Origin: Tetrahymena elliotti 4EA | Taxonomy: Eukaryota > Ciliophora > Oligohymenophorea > Hymenostomatida > Tetrahymenidae | Direction of reading: 5' to 3' | Assembly: GCA_000231825.2 (NCBI GenBank) | Contig: JH720293.1 | Location: 1,178,001 to 1,242,000 of the forward strand | DNA: 64,000 bases | Shown here: one piece after another, positions 12,210 through 25,420 of the stretch | Layout: the number at the start of each line of letters is the position of its first letter | How positions within the stretch are numbered: position 1 is the stretch's first letter | Translations under genes and position numbers: made by a program | The notes under the pieces: model-generated | What the model saw: only the letters and a program-made list of their open reading frames with translations | What the model was told of the DNA's origin: nothing | Databases searched by the model: none

Positions 12210-14595
12210 TTTTTATGATGATGTGTTTTTGAATAAGATTATTTTACTTATTTTTTTCCCTTTATTTTTTATTTTATTCTTTTTATTAATAATACAAATT
12301 TTATTGATTTACCAGATATAAAGGGCAACACATATCATTCTATCTTATCTTCTTGAAGCAATTGTTAGATTTTTAAATATAAAGTAAAGCTTGTATCATA
12401 CAAACAATATTATTTTTAATTATTAAAAAAGATATGTATATTCTTTAACTATTCTATTTAAGGCCTTTTAGAATCTTCGTTTAAATCAATCAATAAACAG
12501 TGAATCCAATCAATACATTAGCAGTAGTAAGCTTGGCTTTTAATAAAAATTATATTTAAAGAAGAAAGCGAATAATTTTATCAAGATAAAATAATCCTTA
12601 GTTCTTCTTTTTTCTGAATCCTTTATGAAATTACATGTATTTTTTCATAAAATGTCTCATCAAGTACTATTTCCTTTAAATATTAAATTAAACATAAGAG
12701 AATAAATAGAAATTAAAAAAATAATTGTGTAAAATCTGATTATTAATCCAGCTAGATCAAGCTATTTAAGTTGCCAAAAACCATTCACATGTAAAATTTA
12801 GTTCACACAAAGATAAATAACTAAATTGAAAAAAGAGCTAAAATAGATAATAGAAAGTAAAAGTAAGTTAAGAAAATTAAATCTGGTGATGAAACAGAGT
12901 AATTTTGATGAAGTAGATGCAAATAGGATTTATATTTTTAAGTGTAATTATAAGTTTGCAACATATAAATTTGAAAATAGAATAAATATAGCGTCATTTT
13001 TCGAAAGAAACTTTTTTCTAAAATTTTTGATAATTAAATATCAAAGATAATAAATCGTAATATTCATCAATTTAGACCAATTTAATTCGTGATCAAAGAT
13101 ATTTTATTAAATGCTTATAAATCTAACTTAATTAATGCATCACATTTATAATTTACAATTCAAATCTTACATATTTATTCTTTTCCTTTTTCACTTAAAT
13201 TGTTTTTCAATTTGTATAAATTTGATTCGATTTGTGTCAATCGCAATACAATCTACTATACTTTTACTTTCCTTCTTCTCATTTCTAACTTTGCTTCTTT
13301 GAAACCATTATTTATTTTTAGTTACACTAAATTTTATTTTTCCTATGACTTTACTTATAATAAGTATTATCCTCTAACTTTTCCCATATATCTTCTCAAT
13401 TCTTTCTTAAGTGGTAATATAGTTCTAATTTTCAAGGTAATAAGATGATATATCTTTAGCCAAATTCTAGCCAGTTATTGTTTTATTTTAGACTGTAAAA
13501 TTAACTAACTAAGATATTAAAAAACTATACATTCTTTGTTTATTGTCAATTAAAATTTATTCAAACAATATAATTCAAAATAAATACTTAAAAAAAAGCA
13601 CGCATATCATAGTTTCATTTTAAAATTGTTTTTACACTGTTTGTTGGTAAAATTTTGAGTATACAAATTTAACAAAGTTAAGCAGCTAATTTTATAGCTA
13701 TGTAAATATATTAAAATAATCAGCCTAAATTTTTATTTTTATTTATTTCTGATAAATTTTGGATAAATTTGTAAATTTATTCAAGCTACATTCTATAAAT
13801 TACAGTTCAATTTTTAGTAAATTTCTTAAGTAAAAAGTTAACAAATTTTAAAGGTTTTTTTCTAAAAATTTATTAGTCTAAAATATTTTAACTAAAACAA
13901 GTAATTGAACTAGCTTCAAGTGTAGGATCTAACTATTTATCTCCAAAGATAATTTTAATTTTAAATTTACAAAAATCCATATCTAAAGTGTTAGAAAATT
14001 AACTAATTTTATTCTTCAGCATTCTAGATTTTTACTTACTCTAATACAATTTTTCTTAAAGTATTTTAATGAAATAAAATTATTAATATTTTTGTAAAAT
14101 TTATGTTCATAATATGTTAATTAATTATTTTTTAGTAAATATCTTTCTGGTAAAAATCTATTTTAAGCTTTAATTTATCTTAACATTTTAAAATAAGATT
14201 TAAAAGTTTTACTATTAAAAAAAAAATAGGTGAGATTTATTCATTTTAATTAATTTTTGAGGGCAAAAATAAAGTTAATTTTTAATTATGATATTTTTTA
14301 CTTTTAATTTTATTTTACAAAAGATACTTAAATAATATTTAAAACTCTAATTTATATTTTTAAAATCTCTGAGAGGTAATAGATTATACCAAGGTTTATT
14401 TCATTTTCCTAGTTTTATTATGCCTTTTATAATACTATTTTACCAGAAATTAAAATAAAATTAACTTTATCTCAGATAATTAATACCATTTTTTCGTTTT
14501 ATAATTTAGAAGATTAATTTTATAAAACAAATCATAGAAGAAATTTAATAATTTTTAGATATAGAATAATTATAAAAAATGGTATTTTAGGTTTT
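12210..14595. other. Long AT-rich intergenic region
   Basis: It contains the citrate synthase promoter, with a T/C-rich stretch just beyond the ATG (about 12215-12290). Minus frames between about 13191 and 13440 are open and Lys/Ile-rich, but two frames are equally plausible and no start or splice pattern supports a gene. The rest shows no coding signal. Confidence 0.4.
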
Positions 14596-17133
14596 TCATG
14601 TAAGCTTTTCTTCCAATTTTGAGAAAATTTGAATTGCTTCTTTTCTTTTTTATTGTTTTAATTTTATTAATTACTATTTTAATTATTGATTGTCTTACAT
14701 CTCAATATTATACTATAAAAAAACGTTATAAATTACGTGTAAATACTAAAATCTTTTTTTGAATGTAAGATCTATCTCTTTCATTTCTTTCATTAATTCA
14801 AAAAATTAATTTTCTGAAAATAATTATTTTAGGTTCAACAATATTTTTTCTTAAGATATAGCTTGATAACAAATGCTGTAATATTTAATGAGCTATTTAT
14901 CTGAATAATTTATAAAAAGCTCATTTTTATTACTCTAATATACTTAATCTAAATCCTTGAGTATACTCTCAGAAATTTTTAGATTTTTATTAGTAATTAA
15001 ATTAGTTATTTTTAAAAAGTAAAATTAACAATGAATATTATTTTCACTCAATTTTTTCAGACCTTAAAAAAGTTTTTCCAACATAACTTAATTTATAAAA
15101 TTTTCAAAAGGAAAATAAAAAGATTCTGATAAGTATTTTTCTTTGTGTATGGCATCTTCTAAGTACTTAAGAATTTGGGTTGTAGCTGTATCATATATTT
15201 TATTGCACAGAAATATTTAATTTAAAAAACTGTTAACTCATAACTTATTCATTTATTTTTTTAGATTAACTCTGAGATTTTATATTATAATAGAATATCA
15301 TCTATGAGATCTTCTATTGAAATTAAATTAAGTATCTCATTAATAATTTCTTCTGAGTAGGGATATTTTTTCAGTGCAAGCTCTCAAAATTCCAATGCCT
15401 CTTGAAGCTAATTTAATTTTTGAAAAGCTTATAATTTATATTTACAATCATCTTCATCATTGATATCAAATTCTAACTATAATAGCTATCCTAAATAATC
15501 ATTAGCTTCCCCATTCTAATTTAATTTATTTATTTATTAGCAAATCATACATATTCATGGATGAAGATTTTCCTTTTTTATCTATTATTCTTTAATAATA
15601 TTCTCTTGCTTTTTCATACTCTTACTAACTTTCATAAATTAAATCAATATTATTTAGGAGATGTATTTTCATCAGAGGTTAAACTTTTTTGTATAATATA
15701 TCAATTATTTTCAGACATTTCTAGTGCTTTCTATCCATATTATATGCCTTCTTATATTTTTTTGTCACCAATTAGTAAAGCTTCTTAGAAAGCTATAGCC
15801 TCAACCATTACAGGATTTAGCTCTATACACTTATTAATAGAATTAATATCCAAATTTGTTACTCCTAAACAGTAGTAGTAAAAATAATTGTTTGGATTTA
15901 ACTACTAGATAAATTTTAGTTAATCTTAAATAAAATCTTTTGTGCATTATTTCATATTAATCCAATCACTATAATAATGATTCCAACAAAGAACTCTCCC
16001 ACATCATGCTTTAACAGAAAGAGGATTTTTTTCTAATATAGTTTAAAAGCATTTTTCAGCTGATAATATATCTTAACAAAAATATAATTCCAATCCCTTT
16101 TAAAAGATTAATTCTTCTTATTGTAATGCATTTAAATTAGACTGTTCAGCTGTAGATAATACATTTGATTCCTATAAATTTTTCGAAAACTTAATTATTC
16201 TTTAGATCAAGTAAATTTGAGTGTATTCCACTAATTTTATTATTAATATAATTAACCACTTTTTATTAATATTTAAGAGCTCTGCATTAGTTATAAGCAT
16301 AAATAGCTGTTGGTCTTGATTCTGAATTTTTATCTAACAAAGATTCTATAAAAATTCTTAATTTCTCTGGGGAACCCACAATTTTACTTGTGTAATCATG
16401 ATTAATCTTTAATTTCAATATTTCATAGTTTGATAAACTTATGATCATTTAGAGAATTATTAATCCTGCAGGAAAAATATCTATCACAGAATTATATTTT
16501 TCATTTAATATCTCAGGAGCTGCATAAAGTATATTTCCTATTTTTGTTTCTGCGTAGGATTTAGAAATAAGTTAAATAGCTACACCTAAATCACCTATTT
16601 TAATTTAGAAGTTAGAAACAAGCAAATTTTCCATTTTGAGGTCTTATGAATGACATTCTTATTATGTAAAACATTTAACCCTTAAAAGATATCACAGCCA
16701 GGATCAAAAATTTGACTAGCATTAATACTCAATGTTTATTTAGAAATATTTGAGAGGAAATTTTCTAGAGTTCCCTGATTGGCGTATTCTAACATCATGT
16801 ATAATAATCATTTATTTTAAATATCCTCTATTTTTATGAGTCAAATTTTTGCACAATTTAGCATTTCTTACAAAAAACAGTTTTTGTGGTATTATCTTTT
16901 AGGATTTTAAGTGCGTGAAGAGAATTATCACTCTTTTTTTTGTAGAGATACATATCTGAAAAGCTACCACTTCCAATTTTATTTTACTCAATATAAATGT
17001 CATCTAATAAGTGAAAGGCTCTTTTATTTTGGTCATAAGTAAAGAATGATGATACTCTCTCTCTTTTTTCTACTTTCTTTCCTTCTACAATATTATTTTT
17101 GCTATTAGAGCTACAACAATTTGTAACACCCAT
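14596..17133 (-). pseudogene. Decayed protein kinase with C-terminal TPR-like repeats
   Basis: The start is well preserved: MGVTNCCSS, a myristoylation-type Gly2 with adjacent cysteines, then a kinase glycine loop (IGSGSFSDMYLYKK) and the Lys in HALKIL. After that the frame breaks. KNLTHKNI and MLEYANQGTLENFL lie in another frame with an intervening TGA. The catalytic loop is split between VIHK and DLKMENLL by a one-base deletion. The activation region has DLG instead of DFG, then APEILNEKY. Downstream, helical repeats (AEKCFQTILEKNPLSVKA, IYESQQEYEKAREYYQRI) look like TPRs but carry further TGAs, some where Trp or Cys would fit, plus frameshifts. The last open stretch ends at TGA 14598-14596. 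Neighbouring genes show no such damage, so sequencing error is an unlikely explanation. Confidence 0.72.
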
Positions 17134-17444
17134 TTTGCTAAAAATGATATTCTAAGTATTATATAATTGATTTTACCTAAATTTATAAATTAATTTCTTT
17201 TTATTTTTACTTTTATTTTCTAAATAATATTTTAACAAAATACTTCTTCTGACTGTTTAAGAAAATGAACACACAAAAAACTAAACAAAATAAATTATTT
17301 TTGATCATAAAATTTTTTTGATGGATTTGATTTTTGTATCTTAGTATCCAAGGTGGAGTTGAGTTACTTTTCTTAATATCTTTTTAAACAAATTGATTAT
17401 CAGTAATTTATTTAAATTGTTTAATTCTTACTTAAAAAAAATTT
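17134..17444. promoter_or_regulatory. Divergent spacer between kinase pseudogene and acid phosphatase
   Basis: About 310 nt, AT-rich, holding the promoter of the plus-strand phosphatase and the former promoter of the pseudogene. No distinct motif is recognisable. Confidence 0.3.
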
Positions 17445-19032
17445 ATGAATATTTTAAAAAGTATTAAGATTTTTCTTTTTATTGCTCTACTGCAAAAATT
17501 TGCTTTGAGCGAAGACAAGTTGCTTCTAGTAATTGAGCACTTTAGGCATGGAGCAAGAGGACCCCTTAAAAACTCTTATGATTTCAAAGAATAAACATAT
17601 ATGGCAGGTGAATTAACAGATGTAGGAATCTTCTAATAGTATTAACTAGGTTCATAAATTAGATCTGAATATATATAAAATAGATAATTCCTTAGACCTT
17701 ATTTCAATCATTCAGAAGTTTTGGTGTATTCAACTGATGTAAATAGAACTATCATGAGTGCTTATTCCCATCTGACTGGTAATTTATTTTAGCTTTCAAA
17801 TTAATATTTCTCCTCTTGAGCATGCCGAAAATTTAAAATTAATTGAGAAAATTTGTTTTAAAATAGCACTTTATCCACCAGGTACAGGTTATAAAATCAG
17901 TGTTACAGATAAAACTTTACTTTAGATCCCTTATCAAAATTAAATGTATTATCCCATAGATGGTGGATACTCTCTACCTTATGGAATGTCTGCCTTTCCT
18001 GTTCATACTCTTCCTCAATAAGGTTCAATACTCCCCTACTATTGCCCTTACTACAACTAGCTAATTTAATCAAATATTAGGCAGTATAGTGACTTTATGG
18101 ATAATTTAAATGAAGAATGCAGTGGTCTATATAAAGATATTTCAAAAATGATAAATGAACCAATAAATAATTTACAGGATTTAATGAATTTTGAAGATGT
18201 TATGACTGCTGATATTTATTAGTAAAGACAACTTCCACCTGAACTAACTGATGATTAAATTAATAAAATACATATATTAAGAGCTATTTCGTGGTTTGTT
18301 TATTAAACAGGACCTGTAGCTAAGGCTTTAGCATCAAATGGATTTAACTTTATTATTTAACAGTTTTAAAATAAAGTAAACAACAACTCTACTCTGAAGT
18401 ATATAGTTTTATCAGGCCATGATAGCACTCTTACAAGATAGATACTAACTCTTAATATGTCTAATCATGAATGTTAATGGTAGAGATACTTAAACAAGAC
18501 AACTACATCATTTTTAAATTGTGTAGATAGCCCTAGATTTGCATCCACAATCGTTTATGAACTTTACTAATCTGAATCTAATCCTACTCAGAACTATGTA
18601 ATGGTAAAATACAATAACGAGTATGTTAATTTGTGTGAAAAGAGATCAACAAAATGTGAGCTTAAAGAATTTATTTCAAGATTGTAGCATAGTTCAGGAG
18701 TTTATGAAGATCTTTGTGGTATAGTAAGTGATAAAATAATAACAGATGATAGAGAAACACTGATTTAGTTTTTAGCAATAATAACCATAATATTAGCCAT
18801 TGTGACTGCTATCTTAAGCTATAGTCTCTATAAAATAAAACAGTAAACTAAATAATAGTAATAATCTTTACCAGAGCATTAGCTACAATCACCACTTTAC
18901 AACCAATCTGATATGACTAAATATGTTGAATTACATAATATCTAATAAAATAAATAGTAATTTAATTAATAAAACTAAATTTAATAATAAGAATAACAAG
19001 ACAGCTAATTCTAAAATTATAATTAAGCATGA
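17445..19032 (+). CDS. Histidine acid phosphatase family protein, secreted or membrane-anchored
   Basis: Two exons (17445-17778, 17867-19032) give 499 aa. An N-terminal signal peptide (hydrophobic IFLFIALLQKFAL, residues 8-20) precedes the catalytic motif IEHFRHGARGPL, whose His forms the phosphohistidine intermediate. The paired motif SGHDSTLTR, with the proton-donor Asp, lies in the C-terminal third. The spacing matches the eukaryotic two-domain acid phosphatases. Several Cys and an LYPPGTG stretch typical of the family are present. Near the end is one membrane span (LAIITIILAIVTAILSYSLY), then a Gln/Asn-rich cytoplasmic tail. The enzyme therefore probably hydrolyses phosphomonoesters in phagosomes, lysosomes or outside the cell while membrane-tethered. 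Secreted and membrane acid phosphatases are abundant in Tetrahymena. The exact substrate is unknown. Confidence 0.92.
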
Positions 19033-19787
19033 TATAAATAGATAAAAGCTTCTTTAATTTAAAAAGAAAAATAATTATTAGATTTAAATTAAATTGACTA
19101 AATAATATTTCCAAATTATCATTTCAATTAATGTTTATGTTTTTATCTTTTTTTTGCTTTATAAAATAAAGATTTTCAAATTATTTATTTAATTTACCAA
19201 AAGATCTAGAATAAAATTTTTAAGAAAACTAGTTTGTTAAAATTTGTGTTATGAAAAAGAAAGCTAGTTCGAAAAAACATATTTTCTAATAAAAAAATAT
19301 TCCAATAAATAAAATAAAAATAACAAATTAAACAAAAACCTTATATTTAGTTAAAAATAACCATAAGATCAAAAGAGAATGTTAATAGTTTTAAAATATT
19401 TAGATAGCTTTTAATTCATAAAATATTATTTTAATTTCTTCCAAAAATATTACTTTTAAAAAATGAAATAGATAAGATATAGATATATCCTAATTATAAT
19501 TATTTAATTTTCAGAGCAAAAATAAACCGCCAATATGATGAATTACCATTCAAAAAAGATAGGATTTTAATTGGGCCAACTTATATAAAAATATTAATTT
19601 TTACTTAGTGTATTAAAATTTTAGGTTTAAATTTTCAGTTTTTAACTCTTTGCTATTAATAAAAAGACTTAAAAGTTAAAATTTCTTAAATTAGCTTTAG
19701 AATTTAGGTGAGTCAACTTAAAGAGAGTATAAAGAACATTAAATAAAGGTTTACATAAATAAAACAGAAAATCAAACGTACTTTTTC
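19033..19787. other. Intergenic region
   Basis: AT-rich spacer between two plus-strand genes. It contains the 3' UTR of the phosphatase and the promoter of the bromodomain gene. No RNA or repeat recognised. Confidence 0.4.
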
Positions 19788-20666
19788 ATGGATAAATCAC
19801 TTCAAAATGAGTGCCAAAAGGTTTTAAAATAGCTTCTTAAATTACCTGAATCATATCCATTTAGAGAACCAGTTGATTATGAATAATTATAATTATTTGA
19901 TTATCCAGATATCATCAAAAATCCAATGGACTTAGGCACTATAGAATAAAACTTGAAAGCAAAGAAATATAAATAGCCTAAAAATTTTTTTGATGATATT
20001 TATCTTGTATGGAATAATTGCAAAATGTATAATTAGGATGGATCTAACATTTATTAGTAAGCTTTAAACATGGAAAAAGCTACGAACTCTGCGAAATTAG
20101 AATTTGAATAAATTATAAAAAAACTCAATTATAGCCAAGCTTAATTAAACTCAAATCAACCTGCTTAGGCTGGTGTGGCAAGCAAGTTAAAGAAAGCAGA
20201 AAAATCAGTAAATTCCTCTATCATTAAAAAGAAAATTTAAAAGAATAAAGAAGGAAGTAGTAGTATTACAGTGAATACAAATACAAATGTAAATGTAGCA
20301 TAAGGAAGTAGCAATAATGGAAATAATAATAATACTTCTTCTTAAGTATAAACTAATGTCTCAAACATATAGTATAACAAAAAGGATAGATAAGCACTAA
20401 ATAATAAAAATGAATAATAGCAGGAAAAATATGCTAATTAACAAGAAAGAAAATATGCTCATATTTCACTTAGATTAAATCTGGCATTTAAGTTAAAAAA
20501 CGCAACAGAGGATAAGTTAGTTAATTTATTTGCTATGCTTGCAGAAAAGCATCCAGAAACTCTTTAAAATATAGAAAATAGAGAATAGAAACTCTCTATG
20601 AATTTAACTTAATTACCAGATTAAACCATCTAAAATATGATATCAGCTTTAGAATTCAAAGATTGA
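19788..20666 (+). CDS. BET-type bromodomain protein (one bromodomain plus NET-like region), 292 aa
   Basis: A single uninterrupted exon. The bromodomain occupies about residues 5-110: YPFREPVD (the shelf region), DYPDIIKNPMDLGTIEQNL (ZA loop), WNNCKMYNQDGSNIY with the acetyl-lysine-binding Asn of MYN. A Lys- and Asn/Ser-rich linker follows (residues 130-215). The C-terminal 60 residues (REQKLSMNLTQLPDQTIQNM) match the core of the NET/ET domain of BET proteins. Known BET proteins read acetylated histones and recruit chromatin complexes. Most animal members have two bromodomains and fungal Bdf1 has two; ciliate proteins with a single bromodomain exist. It is therefore probably a nuclear acetyl-histone reader. 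The gene is intronless, unlike most neighbours. Confidence 0.88.
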
Positions 20667-22030
20667 AAAAATATAAAAATCGTCTACAAAAATATAAAAG
20701 GTTTTCAACCAATTAATAAGTAGAATAACAAACATATAAAGAATTACTAAAAACTTACAATAATATTAATTTTTAAATTTAAAATGTTTATTTCAATAAA
20801 GAGAAATTATATTAACTGTTTTTCATATTATTTAGCCAATTAATGTTACAATTTATCTTAAAAGTATTAAAAATTGTTATATTTTTTATTCTTAATCCAA
20901 AATAAGATAACAGCTTTAACATTCAAAAATTGAATAATATAATAGCTGTCTACAAAAATAAAAAAATTATCAATAAACCAAAAAGAAACATCATATAATT
21001 TATATTCAAAACAAATAAGACATAATTTTTATTTCTTTTTTTCTAGAAAATATTTTAACTTCTCATCTTCCAACTTAATAAATCTTCTAATATTTAAAAA
21101 TATTGTTTATTCTCTATTGTTTGATTATTTTTTTAATTTAACAATATTATTTAGCTTTAAATTAAAAAAATTGACTTCTAATTTTGTTTTTATTTTTTGG
21201 TTTATTTTGTAAAACATATTAAATTTTTTAATATAATTTCAGCAATAGTATCATTAAAATATGTTTCATTTTATTTTAAAAAAAGTTTCAATAGCTTTTC
21301 TTAATGTGTAATTAATTTATTAAGTTATAATAGAAAACGAATTAAATTTCTTTGAAATATCCTTGAAAACAAAACTAAATATTACTCTGTGACTTTTTTT
21401 TAAATAAATAGAATAATAAATAAATTTGAATATAAATGAAAGTAATTGGTTATTTAAATATATGCATGCATGTTATCATCAAGATTTCAAAATAACAGAA
21501 ACGAAATACTAAAATTATTTAATTAAAAAATAAATATAGCACAAACAGTTTTGGAGAGTCTATTTTGTACTAATGTATTGAAATAAAAAAATTTTTCCCT
21601 TGAAAACGAGCTAATTTTTCTGAACAATTTTATATCTATTGGTCTATGTATTTTCTCTAGCTTTTATAAAATATGCCTTTGATTTTATGCTTTTACTGAA
21701 CAACAGAATATATCTTTCTAATTTAGGCAAGTATCTTTATTAGGTTGCAAGGGTAATTTATCATTTTAGAAAGTGAGTCTCATAATCAACTAATAAATTA
21801 AGTTTGATTAGTATTAGAGAATTAGAAATAGATTTTTTTGATTGTTTTAATGTTTTATGGTAAATTTTGAAATGATAATTTATCATTATTATAATTGAAA
21901 AGGTTTTATATGAGTGAACCAAGTAATTTTATATAGTAAATGTTTATTGAGGTAATTGTTTGTTTTATAGTTTTTTTATTTTAAAGAAGGTTTTAATTGT
22001 TTATCTTCCTTTGTTTATTTTAAGTTTTGA
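20667..22030. other. Convergent intergenic spacer
   Basis: About 1.36 kb between the 3' ends of the bromodomain gene and the next minus gene. AT-rich with no credible open frame, RNA or repeat. Confidence 0.45.
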
Positions 22031-24977
22031 TCATTTATTTAGCTTAACCTTTAATTTGGCATACCTTTCTTTAATTTTTATAATCCAGTTTTCTGCGATT
22101 ATTGGTTATATCTTTTGATGTTCTTTTAAATTTTTGTTTGATTCTTCTAACCTTCTCTAAAATTATTCAAGTTCTTCATTCATATGGCAGCTCGGTCCTT
22201 TTTTCTTTCCCTCACTTTTTTTTATCTTTTCTGCACTACTATCTCTAGGTAATTCTTCATCTTATGCTTAGTTTTGTTCTTCATCTAAACAAAAAAATTA
22301 CTTTTTCGTGATTTCATAACTTGTAAAAAGTTCATACCTTTGTTTGCAGCAGCAGATTTATTTTTTTTCTTCTTCTTTTTCTTTTTCTTGATTTCTGAGT
22401 CATCATCAAGTCTACTAATGTATTCACATAAACCATTGATTTATTCTGAAAATTCTGTTTGTCCTAAATCAGTCATTTCATTATATTGACCTTATACTAA
22501 TTACTATTATGATTTTTTCAATTGTAGATTTTTAGACTTCTTTTGATTTCTTTTTTTAAGCAATTTTTGATTCATTGTAGTTTACTATGAAATATGAGGT
22601 TGACCTTAATAAAATCTATCATCATCTATTCAATAATATTATTTACAAACATGTCTATATTATAAAGTGTATTACTTTAATTTTCTTCTTCTTCCTCTTC
22701 TTCATCGCAAGTTTCTTTTTCATAAATTTCGATATTTATGGGATGCTCTTCTGATGGGATATATTAATTTCTATTTTTAAAGTTATTTCATTAACATTAA
22801 TAATCAACTATTTTTATTCTGAAAAATTACTTTCTTATTAAAATGTCATGCATTTTATTAAGTTGAATGAAGCATTCATGGTACTTACTTCCACTTAAGC
22901 CTTTTGATCTGAAATAGTTTATTTTTGCTTCCAAATAATTATTTATTTAAGGGTCTGCAAAGACAAAGAAAATAAATATCCTCCTATGGAGATCTTCGCA
23001 GTTAAAGCGTATCTATTTTAAGAAATTAAAATTGAATGTTAAAATTAGAAAAAAATATTTATTTATTTTACTGATCTGTTTTTCTCAATGAAGTGATTAA
23101 TATAAAGATAAACTATTTTTTCTGTTTATTTACTATATTTTTCTACAGCTTAATATTATTCATATATTTAATTGGTAATGCTGATAAAGGCTTCTGACTG
23201 TTTATGGAAATTCTTATTTATGATTTATTCAAATTCTGAGACACCAACAATTCTATTTTGTTGTGATTCAGCTATTCCAGAACAAGCTAAATTGATTTAT
23301 TTTATCTTATTGATAATTTTCTATTTTACATCCTTTTCATTTTAAGAATTTTTAAGTAAAATACTTCTAAAAATATTTGATAAATTAAAATTACCTCAGC
23401 GTAGATACGTATTGAGTTAAAAAGAATATCAAAAAAATTATTTATATTTTATATTTCTCTTAGTGCTGGAATAACAAATTCTTTTAATTCATCATATTTA
23501 TATTCATCAAAATAAATTTTATTTAAAATTTATTCTAAATCCAAATGTTCGTCTTTCACTTTTTTTAATTTAAATAAATTTTAATAAAAAAACCGTTATA
23601 AAAAGGTAATATGTGATTTAAATCAAATTTTTTATTATTCTTTTTTTCTTAAGAAACTTGTCAAAAATAAATTAAAATATTTCCTAATTTCTGAATTTTA
23701 TCAAAAAAAAAGTTGAATTTTCTTAAAAAATTGAAGTAAAAAAAGGTGTTTTGAAAGAAATAATAATTACAGTATTTAAATTTTTATTAAGATAATAAAG
23801 CTAGGTTAGCTTCTTAACTGATAAAGGAATTGTGAGAGGGAGCTAATTTTTTTTCGCTTTCAGATTTTGGTTTACCATAAACTGCTACTTTTTCAACAGA
23901 GCTCTTCTTTAAAGATTAAGAGGATTGTTTTGTGTTTTTTTCTTGAAATTATAAAAATTTGATTTAAGTATTTAATAATAATATTTGAATTTTAAATATT
24001 CTAACAAAATAGTGTTGTCAATCAAATTTAATTTCTTACAAAAACTATTTGTTCTTGCTGAGTGGTTGAAACTTTCAGAGTTGTCGTCTGTAGAAGGAGT
24101 TTTACAACCTCTGTTTTTTTGTTGTTAAGATTGACTCTAGTAATTTGCTGCTGAAATTTAATTAACTTAATTGCTTTAAGAACCATTTGCATAATACGAA
24201 TTATTTTAATTTATATATTGGTGTTGTTGCATTTATTGAGTAGAAGGAGCATAATTTTTGTTAATTTGCTGAATGTTTTAATTATTTTATTGCTTTTACT
24301 ATAATTATTATAAATTAACTGAATTGAAAATCTGTAGCTATTATTACTATTGCAATATTTATTTTTATTACAAGGCTTGCTACTATTAAAGGCTTAAATT
24401 ATTTTATTTTTATTTGCCTTACTAAGCATTCTACAATTATTGCTATTCAAGTAAGTACTGCAATTATTATTTTTAATACTACTTAATCTATAACTATTGC
24501 TGTTAACGGTTTCCTTATAAAATTTATTTTTTTTCTAATTAGCTTAATAACTATTCATTTTATGCAAATTATAAGACATTTAGGTTCTTCTGCAAGATGT
24601 TAGTTTATATGAATCTAAAATTTTAATTATCCTCATCATATGCGGCAAAGTCCCCATTATCAAAATCCTCATGCTCATCTTCTTCTTCCTCGTCTTCATC
24701 CTCATCATCATCGTCTTCGTCTTCCCCATCATCTTCCTCTTCATATTCTTTATCATCTTCAATACCTCCATGACTTTATATTTCATAAACATATTCATTA
24801 TTAAATAAATACAGAATCAGTTTAAATATTTTATTACTTTTACTAGAAAATTTTTTTGCCATAATGATTGTATAAATCCCTTTTATTGCAGTATTATATT
24901 TGTAAATTTTATTAGCAATCGAATTCTTAGTTTTCATTGTATTCAATTTATTCTTCATCTTCATCATGTCCTTCCAT
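22031..24977 (-). CDS. Unrecognised 760-aa acidic, Q-rich coiled-coil protein
   Basis: Nine exons (24977-24844, 24773-24040, 23941-23771, 23558-23395, 23332-23072, 23012-22831, 22770-22676, 22625-22338, 22284-22031) are consistent in phase at every junction. In order: a Glu/Asp-rich N-terminus (about residues 1-100), the segment NGDFAAYDEDNQNFRFIQ, a Gln-rich coiled coil (LLEQQQLQNAQQ), a polar linker, a helical middle region (LKEFVIPALREIQNINNFF; HRRIFIFFVFADPQINNYLE), an acidic run, a Lys run and a final coiled coil (EELEQFQRRLEESNKNLKEH). The helical middle is the likely folded core. I do not recognise the family, and a cytoskeletal or scaffold role is only a guess. The ATG at 24977 is the best in-frame start, but an upstream exon cannot be excluded. 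Confidence 0.75.
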
Positions 24978-25420
24978 ATCATCACAATCTATTTATTGAA
25001 GTATGATACAAAAAAATAAATATACTTGATCTGAAATGATAAGAATTGTATAATTAAATAATTCATATTTTGATGAATAAAATCAATTTATTCTGAAGCA
25101 ATTTCCTTATTTTTATGAAAATACTTCTTTGCTTGAATAATCTCTCTTTTGATTTTTCTCTAAAATAATCCTCCTATTATCCTGAATTAAATGATTGATT
25201 AATTTTTCTCTCTTTTTATTATCTCACAGCATCCAGTTAAGGAGTGTTAAAAAAGATCCTGATAAAATTTATTTTGAAAGTAACATTTAAGTTTTTTAAA
25301 TATTTTCATTCTTAACTTCATATTTCCTTTCAGAAAGAATTCGCATAAATAAAATAATTATTTAGAAGCTAATTATCAGAGAGAATTTCAAAGAGAGTTA
25401 AAGGAAAAGCCAACTTCAAT
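24978..25420. other. Spacer between two minus-strand genes
   Basis: Short purine-rich open stretches occur on both strands here (minus about 25060-25230; plus about 25330-25445). None can be given a start, phase-consistent introns and a stop together. It may contain an unrecognised 5' exon of the gene ending at 22031. Confidence 0.3.

Noticed and set aside
13191..13440. Minus-strand Lys/Ile-rich open stretch
   Set aside because: Two frames are equally plausible, and neither has a start or splice support.
13200..13448. Hydrophobic plus-strand ORF of 82 aa
   Set aside because: Translation of a T-rich tract. The opposite strand is equally open, and there is no start context, codon bias or intron pattern.
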